In this document: piece by piece, positions 25,956 through 34,800 of the stretch
Position numbering within the stretch: the stretch's first letter is position 1
Layout of the letters: each line of letters starts with the position of its first letter
From: a virus
Direction: 5' to 3' (one strand)
Length of the DNA stretch: 40,331 nt
IMG/VR virus record: IMGVR_UViG_3300008448_000224
Location: 1-40,331 of that record
Notes under the pieces: model-generated
The model's database searches: none
Told to the model about the DNA's origin: nothing
The model's input: only the letters and a program-made list of their open reading frames with translations
Program-made: the position numbers and the translations under genes

Positions 25956-28838
25956 ATGCCAATAAATGTAGGTTCAAGTCCGTATTATATTTCTGGTCTA
26001 ACCTTTTCTGCTCAAAGAGGTAATCAAGGTCCAGATGGTCCACGTGGTCTTACAGGACCAACTGGTAATCCTGGATATGGCCCAACTGGTCCGACAGGTC
26101 CAGGTATTACTTTCATTAATTTTATTAATAATATTGTAAATACAATATACACAGATGGTCGAGTTCGATCATCTAATAATATTGAAAGACAATTAGGTAA
26201 TTATTATATTGATATTACTGGAACTACTTCCGGTAATTTCTCACCATTAGCCTCAACTGGATTTACTTATAACATAGAAAAACAAGTACAAGGTGAAATT
26301 TTAACTTTTCCTGTTGTAAGACAGTTGAAATTTAAGAATTTAAGTACAAATACATCAGATTTTATTAAATTTGAATATACACGACCCGACACAAATCCTT
26401 CTGGTGGTCCAGAACCTGGCCAGACGATTAAAATATCATATAATGTATTTAATTTAAGCATTGCTGGTATTTCTGGTGGCCCCGTCAATAGTCTTTTATA
26501 TAATGCTCCTGGTAATTTCCAATACGGATTGACCGGAACTACTCATAGTGCATCGAATAGTGTTTCTAACTTTGGTATATTAAATGCAGCAGAGCAATTA
26601 GCTGTTATATCTCCGCAAAAATTTGATTCTAATAAAGTAAATGTTTGGAAATTAGATCCAACAGAAGCTTCTGTGTTTTATCTTACAGGATTTAGTACTA
26701 TTGCGTTAACAAGTACTACACATGTGTATGGTAATCATATTTGTATCAAAAAGGACACAACTACAAACTCTACCAAGGGTTTTACAATTATTTTACCAAA
26801 AGAATTCTATGCATCAAATGAAATAAATAGAATTTTTTATTCCACATACGATGAAGATTCTGATATTATAGCATCAAACTTTACACTAACAAACTTTAAG
26901 AATACATTTGAACCAAATATAATTTGGCAATCTGATTCTTACTTCTGTCCATCAAATAACAAGTACGACGTTATCAATTTTATAAGTATTGGTTCTCGTT
27001 ATGTTGGTATACCAGTTCAATACGATTCAGTAACAAATACAAGACCAACAGAATTAAGTTCAATACCAGAAACATTTATATGCAAACCAACGAATGTTGA
27101 AAATTTCTATAGAGCAACATTTAATCCTGTGTATGGATTATGCTGCAATACTGATTGCACATGTAATCCTGGATACAACTTTGAATGTTCTGGTTACTTT
27201 TATGAAGGCGTGACATGTGGTGGTGCTACTGGAATTTGCACGAATCTAGGAGCATGTTGCTTATATTCAGAGCAAAATAATATTGTTGTTCCGTGCCAAG
27301 AACTTCGATTCTGTGATTGCTATAAGATTGCAAATGAAAGTAATTTTTCTTACAAGTGGAGTCCATTCACAAAAATAAAGAAAACTTGTGCTGATTTTAA
27401 TTGTTTTAATGCAAAAAATAATATTGGTGCTTGTTGTGATGGTAATGGTGTTTGCGTGGAAGTAGCAGAATCGTCATGTCAGCATTTTTATCAGGGTGAT
27501 GGTGTAAATTGCACCACATCCGAAAATTTAAATGTCTGTACGAGTGGATATGGTGCATGTTGTGATTCTGGAATTACCTGTTCACCAGGTATTACCGGAG
27601 AAACATGTTTATCTGAATTTAAGAGTTATTTTGGTGATGGTACTACATGCGGTGATTTTGTTTGCTCTGCATCCGATTTACCATGCTATTCTATAATTCA
27701 GAATCAATTATTAGCACCAGGAACAGAATACGATGATGCTATTGTTGTTGGTATATTCAATCCTAAAAATACTAAAGTTCTTGGTGCTAAACTATTTGAT
27801 GGTTCTGTAAAAGGCTTTACTGCATTATCTGGAACAACTTTGGATAATGTAAACGAATACTTGACTGCGTATGATTACTCTGGCTACGGATTCGATCAAA
27901 CAACTACGTGTGATGATGAATCGGATTCTTATCTGTTATTGGTATCAAAGCATCCAATTAGTCTTGATGCATCTAAGAATGTTTATGATGGGAATGCGTA
28001 TACAAATAAATTTATATGGTCAAATAATTCTGTTGCGTGGGGTCCGCTTGTAAATATAGGGGCAAATGTAGTTGACGAATTCACAGTAAATAATCTTTCA
28101 TATAAAGAAGGTTATGTTTACTCGACAATAAATCAAGAATCAAGTAAATTAAGCCTATATGAGAATAGTTTCTTGACCTGTTCATCCGCTAGATTTGATA
28201 CTAATTCATCTACGCATCTAGAAAATAGACCAATTCAATCATTTATTGGAAATTGGACTAGAAATTATGGTTTGTATAATACGATTCGCATGGTTAGCGG
28301 TGAATATTTTTACTATAATATTGGTTCCTCGCAAAGTGGTGCTACTCTCTCAAACTATACACCAACCACAACAAATATTACCGCAGCCAGAGCATTGTCT
28401 GTTTATAACTTAGAAAAACCATCATCCGAATCATATATTTCTAGTTGGTATATTCCAAGTATAGATGAACTTGGTTTTATTGCATCTGCTTGTTCATCTA
28501 CAACTGAATTTAATTTAAATGCTAGATTGATTGAATCTGGATACACCCCTTTGGATGGTTATCATTGGAGTTCTACTGGTGCATTGAATACTTCAAATAA
28601 TGAAGGTATTCTTACACCAGCAGGAGTAACCCATGGGACAGAAGCGTGGGTAATAAAATTTGATATCGATGGTAATGTGGATAATATGGAAGTTTCCAGA
28701 AAAACACGATCCACTGAGTATTTTGTAAGACCTGTTAAAATGATACGCTGTGATAAGCAATTTTATTCAATAAATGAAAATAATTTTAAACTTTGGTATG
28801 TTCCAATATTATCAGAAACTATTATAGATAATTCATAA
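25956..28838 (+). CDS. Modular adhesin: collagen-like, Cys-rich and Lcl_C/C-type-lectin-like
   Basis: 960 residues. Residues 22-50 are Gly-X-Y triplets (GNQGPDGPRGLTGPTGN...) of collagen type, likely to trimerise. Residues 50-390 are beta-rich fibre shaft. Residues about 394-578 are cysteine-rich modules: GLCCNTDC, GACCLYSEQ, GACCDGNGVC, GACCDSGITC, each followed by spaced cysteines ending in a C-x-C pair. The C-terminus has the two halves of an Lcl_C/DUF1566-type C-type-lectin-like fold: a DDAIVVGIFNP start near 590, then SWYIPSIDELGFI, YHWSSTGAL, EAWVIKFDIDGNV and YFVRPVKMI. The protein is probably a trimeric host-binding fibre. The next gene has the same layout and overlaps its stop (TAATG). 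The modules are known adhesive types; the receptor is unknown. Confidence 0.78.
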   Translation: MPINVGSSPYYISGLTFSAQRGNQGPDGPRGLTGPTGNPGYGPTGPTGPGITFINFINNIVNTIYTDGRVRSSNNIERQLGNYYIDITGTTSGNFSPLASTGFTYNIEKQVQGEILTFPVVRQLKFKNLSTNTSDFIKFEYTRPDTNPSGGPEPGQTIKISYNVFNLSIAGISGGPVNSLLYNAPGNFQYGLTGTTHSASNSVSNFGILNAAEQLAVISPQKFDSNKVNVWKLDPTEASVFYLTGFSTIALTSTTHVYGNHICIKKDTTTNSTKGFTIILPKEFYASNEINRIFYSTYDEDSDIIASNFTLTNFKNTFEPNIIWQSDSYFCPSNNKYDVINFISIGSRYVGIPVQYDSVTNTRPTELSSIPETFICKPTNVENFYRATFNPVYGLCCNTDCTCNPGYNFECSGYFYEGVTCGGATGICTNLGACCLYSEQNNIVVPCQELRFCDCYKIANESNFSYKWSPFTKIKKTCADFNCFNAKNNIGACCDGNGVCVEVAESSCQHFYQGDGVNCTTSENLNVCTSGYGACCDSGITCSPGITGETCLSEFKSYFGDGTTCGDFVCSASDLPCYSIIQNQLLAPGTEYDDAIVVGIFNPKNTKVLGAKLFDGSVKGFTALSGTTLDNVNEYLTAYDYSGYGFDQTTTCDDESDSYLLLVSKHPISLDASKNVYDGNAYTNKFIWSNNSVAWGPLVNIGANVVDEFTVNNLSYKEGYVYSTINQESSKLSLYENSFLTCSSARFDTNSSTHLENRPIQSFIGNWTRNYGLYNTIRMVSGEYFYYNIGSSQSGATLSNYTPTTTNITAARALSVYNLEKPSSESYISSWYIPSIDELGFIASACSSTTEFNLNARLIESGYTPLDGYHWSSTGALNTSNNEGILTPAGVTHGTEAWVIKFDIDGNVDNMEVSRKTRSTEYFVRPVKMIRCDKQFYSINENNFKLWYVPILSETIIDNS

Positions 28839-31800
28839 TGTCTGCATTTCCCGGAAGCTCAGTAATCCCCGTCAGTGCCATTGTAACAGAAGGTCCGAGA
28901 GGATTTACTGGTATAACTGGTCCTACTGGCAACAGAGGACCAACAGGCGAATCGCTTAGGGGGTTTTCTGGACCAACCGGAATCGGTATTGTTGGTGCTA
29001 CCTTTGTTATTGGTGGTGGAATATCTTTCACCAACTACCAAGGTAATACGTTATATGCAAGTTTTGCAGGGATTGCCGGAACTTCATATGATGGCGAAAC
29101 TCCACGTGGAATTTTATTAGCCACTGGACTTACAACAAATGGATATTCTGTCATATATTCATATGTTGATTCTTATGTAATTACAAACGAAGCAATCATA
29201 GAACCAAATTCACCAGATATCAATCCGATTTCTGGACAAACTGCGATTTATGTTCGCACTTTAGAATTTTCTGGTGGTGCTTTAAAGGGCAAAAGCGCGG
29301 ATTCAAGTTACATTTACATGGAAGGCAGAACATATAGTGCTGCATTCCCAATAGGAAATACTGGTGAAATTTTATATGTCTCTGGTGCAAATGCATTTAA
29401 ATCCGTAGATGCTTCACAATACACAGAAGCAACAAATCTTTTGAGTGTTGCTTTGGGGTCAGATAGACATCCAATTCATAATAATCAAAATGTTCAATCT
29501 GGTGATTTTGTTTTTGGGCAAAATATATCTGGATTTTCTGGTGCTACCGGATATGCATTTTTCCAAAATGATTTCGGTCAATTTTCAATTAACAACAATA
29601 AGTATCAATTAACCGAAACACAGAAAAAATCAGATATTACTCTACAAATTGGTGCAACTGGTTCTGATTCTCTAACATTTAAATTCTTTGGGGTGACTTA
29701 TGATGAAAATAATAAGTTCACACCACAAATCCAAACGAATTCTAATTTTGGTTCATGTTGTTTCTGTCAAAGTGACACAACAGAAATTAAATGTTTAGAT
29801 TACGTAAGTTCGGCGTACTGCACAGAAGTCGGTGGTAGTTTCTCAACTACTAGTTGTTTAAATAGAATTTCTTCTGGAGATTGCTATGCCGAAGGTGCTT
29901 GTTGTGTAAATGGTAAATGTGTAAATACTTCTCTTGAAAAATGTGTTCAATATAAGGGAACATTCTTTCCTGGTGAAGTTTGTGCAGCAAATGGAAATGA
30001 TTCCTCATATTTCACATGCCCAAATACATGTGAAGTCATAGATCCGACACAAGGTAAATGTTGTTTCCGTGGTTTCTGTTTTGATCTAACTGAATTTGAA
30101 TGCGATTCTTTACCGGGAGCGGTATTTAATAGTGGTACATGTGAAAGTCCTGTAGATTCTGTTTGTTGTGCTGAATTAATTGGTGCTTGTTGTGAAAAAT
30201 TAGGTGAACAATACACTTGTTCACAAAAACATCCATCTGTATGTACAGGTATATTCCACGGCGCAAATACTTTATGTGAAGAAGTTGAGTGTTGTGGTAA
30301 AAATTTCATAGAAACTTATTTCAATGATGCTGTTGATTGTAGAGTAACTAGTAATCAACCATGCTTACCAATCGGAACTAAAGTTGGTGGTGGATATCTA
30401 GTAGGTGTTATTGGTATGCCTTCTCCATGTTCTTCCTATGGAAATCCTTTGATTGCTTATGGGCAACCATTAGCATGTAGAGTTCATCCAAAAGGGACAG
30501 TTACAGGAAATAATGGTTTATATTGGAACTTTAAGAATTGTGGTGGTGCAAATGGATCTTCACTTGGATCTTTTGGTGCTTATGCATCTGATGTAAATTT
30601 TGAATATTTCTTAAGAACAAAATCATCAATAACAGTCAATTTAAATTATCAAGATAATGCACTAAACAAATGTTTATTAAAATATGGTGCTCCTTATATA
30701 CAGCAGACATATAAAGACACTACAACTGTTCAGGGAGTACCAACCACTGTTCAATGGTTGGATAATATTCAATATGTTGGATCTATTGAATATAATTTAA
30801 CAAATGGATTTTTTGCATATCCTGTTGGTGGATCTGAAGTTTCATTGAATTATATTATTCCAGAAAAACATTCAAACGAATCACCACAATACAAGTATCT
30901 GGCAGAAAAATATTACGGTGCAAATAATATTCAAATGTTATGGGCATTAATAGTTGCCCCTGATGATGCATATTCTTCAAATAATTTGATATGGGGTATG
31001 GAAGAAGGAAGAGCCAGACTTGAGGGATTCAATGAAGAAGCAATAACTTCATTTGCAGTTGATGGTTTATTGATGACAAGAATTTTTGATGAGTCATCTA
31101 AAGAAAATCCAAGTCTATGGTTCAGAGATCCACAAGGAGCTGGTAAGGATTTAAAAGCCTACGATAGATTTGCTTTCTATAATCCAACAAATATAACAAA
31201 GAGAACGAATTGGAATCTTTCTGTTGTAGAAAATGCAATTGAAACAAATATCAATGTATTCAAACAAAATTATTCTGAGATGTGGGATGTTAATAATCCA
31301 GAAAATTCTTGCACTAAACAAGTTTCTATTTTGAATCAAACGAGTTATGAAGGATACAACGATTGGTATATCCCATCAATTACAGAACTAAATTATATTT
31401 ACGAAAATGTAGATGCTATAAATGCTGGTATTTTGGTAAATAATGATCAGCTAATAAGTACATCTAGTGAGTATTGGAGTTGCACCACAGTTCCTTACCT
31501 AAAGAGTTGGAATTCCGCAGATCACTTAAACTATTCGGCGTATCAAATTCAAGAATCACCATCTTCACAGAATAAAAATTCTAAGTATAGATTTGTAGCA
31601 TCTGATTTTTCTGGTCTTAATGATAAGAAGGCATATGAATTAACATTGAATGTTGCTGCTGGTGAAAATATGCTAACACAAAGTTTTGAGCAAAATAACA
31701 ATAATGCTGGTTTAGTTTCTTCGAAAAATAGAAAATTTGAAGGCGCAAAACTTAGACCAGTAAGAAGAATTCCTATCATTATTGGATCTTCTTCAGTAAC

Positions 31801-31858
31801 TATAGAAAGTGTATTAGATAATTTTGAATTTAGTAACTGTAATTCATGTCCTGGTTAA
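28838..31858 (+). CDS. Modular adhesin paralogue: collagen-like, Cys-rich and Lcl_C-like
   Basis: 1006 residues, start overlapping the previous stop. Residues 19-47 are collagen-like (GPRGFTGITGPTGNRGPTG). A beta shaft follows. Residues about 305-488 hold CC modules (GSCCFCQSD, GACCVNGKC, GKCCFRGFC, GACCEKLGEQ), with regular spacing to later cysteines and a closing CC pair. The C-terminal module has a start GTKVGGGYLVGVIGMP near 510 and an end DWYIPSITELNYI, YWSCTTVPYL, KLRPVRRIPI near residues 840-985, as in Lcl_C/DUF1566 lectin-like domains, with a long insertion between. It shares architecture with the genes on both sides and probably arose by duplication. It would be an extracellular tip protein; disulphides are expected to form after lysis. 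Confidence 0.77.
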   Translation: MSAFPGSSVIPVSAIVTEGPRGFTGITGPTGNRGPTGESLRGFSGPTGIGIVGATFVIGGGISFTNYQGNTLYASFAGIAGTSYDGETPRGILLATGLTTNGYSVIYSYVDSYVITNEAIIEPNSPDINPISGQTAIYVRTLEFSGGALKGKSADSSYIYMEGRTYSAAFPIGNTGEILYVSGANAFKSVDASQYTEATNLLSVALGSDRHPIHNNQNVQSGDFVFGQNISGFSGATGYAFFQNDFGQFSINNNKYQLTETQKKSDITLQIGATGSDSLTFKFFGVTYDENNKFTPQIQTNSNFGSCCFCQSDTTEIKCLDYVSSAYCTEVGGSFSTTSCLNRISSGDCYAEGACCVNGKCVNTSLEKCVQYKGTFFPGEVCAANGNDSSYFTCPNTCEVIDPTQGKCCFRGFCFDLTEFECDSLPGAVFNSGTCESPVDSVCCAELIGACCEKLGEQYTCSQKHPSVCTGIFHGANTLCEEVECCGKNFIETYFNDAVDCRVTSNQPCLPIGTKVGGGYLVGVIGMPSPCSSYGNPLIAYGQPLACRVHPKGTVTGNNGLYWNFKNCGGANGSSLGSFGAYASDVNFEYFLRTKSSITVNLNYQDNALNKCLLKYGAPYIQQTYKDTTTVQGVPTTVQWLDNIQYVGSIEYNLTNGFFAYPVGGSEVSLNYIIPEKHSNESPQYKYLAEKYYGANNIQMLWALIVAPDDAYSSNNLIWGMEEGRARLEGFNEEAITSFAVDGLLMTRIFDESSKENPSLWFRDPQGAGKDLKAYDRFAFYNPTNITKRTNWNLSVVENAIETNINVFKQNYSEMWDVNNPENSCTKQVSILNQTSYEGYNDWYIPSITELNYIYENVDAINAGILVNNDQLISTSSEYWSCTTVPYLKSWNSADHLNYSAYQIQESPSSQNKNSKYRFVASDFSGLNDKKAYELTLNVAAGENMLTQSFEQNNNNAGLVSSKNRKFEGAKLRPVRRIPIIIGSSSVTIESVLDNFEFSNCNSCPG

Positions 31859-31864
31859 ATAGCG

Positions 31865-31872
31865 GATAAATA
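31865..31872 (+). promoter_or_regulatory. Late-promoter-like element before the 1703-residue adhesin
   Basis: GATAAATA in the 19-bp gap leaves exactly five bases to the ATG at 31878, the same element and spacing as before gp25. No Shine-Dalgarno is present in the gap. If it is a T4-type late promoter, transcription would begin at or near the start codon. Confidence 0.5.
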
Positions 31873-31877
31873 TTATT

Positions 31878-34800
31878 ATGTCAAGTAGCGCAATTGGTTT
31901 TCAAACTCTAAATAAAGGTCTGACAGGAGCAACTGGAGCACAGGGAGCACAGGGTCCGATAGGACCAACTGGTGGTCTAGGCGGTCCTACAGGAGCTACT
32001 GGTAATCTTGCTCCATATATTTTAAATGTCTTTTTAACAGGCCAGACCGCTACAGTAGAATTATCAGATGGGACTGAATATCTTGTTTCTGGTAATTTCT
32101 TAGGTGCTACTGGTTCTGATACTACAATTATTAGTATTAAAGATCCGTTAGATCCTGGTAGTGATGCCATAACTGCTAGTTTATTAGCATCTGGTAATAA
32201 TACTAATTCATTTGTAATGAGAGGTCTTTGTGGGTTTGGATCTCTTGTTGTTAGCGAAAATGCAACAACTATTTTTATAGATTCAATCTATACACCAAGC
32301 AGTGGTAGTCTTGATTCATTTGGTCTAACAAATAATACTTTAGTTTATCTAAAACAAAATAATCAACTCTCAAGCACAACAATCGGAGTTACTTCTGGTA
32401 ATTTCTATGACGGTGTTCTAAATTTTGAAAAATCTGGATCGACTCCAGCATCACCAAGTTTCTCTAAACTTTTACCACGATCTAAAGTAAAATACATAAC
32501 ACCAACGTATAAAACATCAACACCACAGCCAGTTGTATTAAATGTTGATGATGCTGGTGTGTTTTATGTAAGAACACCAAATGGTATTTCAGCATTCAAT
32601 GGTAATTTTAAATCAAGCGAAATCGTATCATTTACATTAATAACAGAAAGTGATGATATTTGGAATTTCCCCTCAAATGTTTATTTTGAAAATGGTGAGA
32701 ATTATCTTACCTGTGGTAAATCAATTTTAAATTTAACATCATTCGATCAAGGTACTTCTTGGTACGCCACAGTAGCGGCAAGAGGTATTGATGCATCAAT
32801 AACAAATTGTCAAATTCGTGGTGTTCTTGGGTCTTGTTGTTATAGAGGAGTCACAGGAACACAGTGTGTTGATTATGTGACAAAGAATCAATGTGATATT
32901 CTAAGTGGTACATTTAACCCATTACAGCCATGCGAGACATCATGTGGTTCTACCTTTGGTGTTTGCTGTTCTAATGGACAATGTATCGAAGATGCAAACT
33001 ACGCCGAATGTTTAGCATTTGGTGGTAAGTTCTTATTTGGTGTGACGTGTGGTTCTTTTGGAGCAAGTCAAGATCCAGCCGCTACAAATCAATTTAGATT
33101 ATGTTATGATAAATGTCAAAATCAAAAAGTAGCTTGTTGTAAAGATGGCGTGTGTCTTGGTGATGAATTTACTAAAATAGAATGTGAAAATATTTTAGAG
33201 GGTGTAGCTTTTGTAGGAAAAGCTTGTTCAGAAGTTGATTGTTGTGAGCAAAATGTGAAGGTCGGTGCTTGTTGTAAAAATCAACAATGCTCACAAAAAA
33301 CCTTAAATGAATGCAAAGCTGATGGCGGTGTGTTCATGGGTGAAGGTGAGTTGTGTGAAAATATCAACTGTAAATGTATCGGTTCCCCAGATTATGGGTA
33401 CTGTTGTAAATGTGTAAATAATACTAGAGAATGTTCAGTTACAGTACAAGAAAATTGTAGTGGTGGTGTCTGGACAGCTGATATTTCTTTAAATGAAAAT
33501 AGTCAATGCCCTACTAATATTTGTTTAGATACTTTACCTAATTGCTCACCAACATCAATTAATGGATCTTGTTGTTATTGTGAATCTGGTAAACAACAAA
33601 CAATTTGTGAGGATTTATCAGAAACGATATGTGATCTATTAGGAGGAAATTTTACTAGTGGTGCTTCCTGTACATCTATAACTTGTAATAACTGCACCTC
33701 CGATGATGGTGGTCCGTGTGCAGATTGTGCAATACCTGTTCCTGGTGTTTGTTGTAATTGTGCTGATACTAATCAGCCATGTATTGAGGTTGATGATATT
33801 AAGACAGGATGCCCAGCTGGCTACACAGGCAGAGCAACAGATTCAACATGCACCGATAATCCATGTAAATGTAATTCTGGAGTAGATTGTGATATACGTA
33901 ACGATTTTTTTACTATAGATGGATGTCCAGCACTAGATTCAACTTTTACAATAAATAATGAACATACAATAAATGATTCATCATCAACATTTGGTAAAAA
34001 AATTACATTTAAAAATTATGCCGAAGTGTCTACAGGAAATGAGTACATAGTTAATTCTGGTGTATTAGTTAAAGATTTTTATGTTGATATAACTGGACCT
34101 GGTTTCCATGTTATTAATGAAGGAAAAGATTTAAAATTTTGTTTTACAGTAGATCTTTCTAAATTTAAATTTTTAATCGACGGAAATTATACTAATGATT
34201 CATTAAGAATTTATATTCTAAGAACTTGGTATCCAAAATTCTATGCACAAAATTATGCAAATTTTAGAAATTTTAGTTTTGTTGGAGATGAAAATAACTT
34301 TGGACAGGCTGGAGTTTTAACAAGAATTCCAGCTAGAACAGATTTTAACGAAAATAGTTCAGATGAGGATGGTAGATATTGGGGATATTTAGCCGAATTA
34401 GATTCTGATGCTGGAAGCACGGCGATAGCTATAGAGCAAGATTTATTAAATGGTTATATTAATAAAAATCAATATTATTCATATAAACATTACACAGATT
34501 CTTATGGGATTTCTCCTAGTTTTACAACAGATGATTTACGAAAAGAATTAAATTGTCCTCTTTATGGTTTGAATACACGGGGTAAAGGAATAAATGATAT
34601 AACATCTAAAAGTACCGTTGGTGCTGAAATCGAACAAACTTTTTTACAAGCATTAAATTTCAGTGCAAATACAAATTCTAACGGAAACATATATCCATCA
34701 CCTGAATCTGTTGATTCACCAAGATATTATCATTCAACTGATATAGGAATTAGATACGGTGGATCTATATCAGGAAGTTTATCAAATTTACCTGATACGA

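Noticed and set aside
29947-30309. A 120-residue minus-strand frame within the second adhesin
   Set aside because: It is antisense to the cysteine-module region, has no RBS and no recognisable family.
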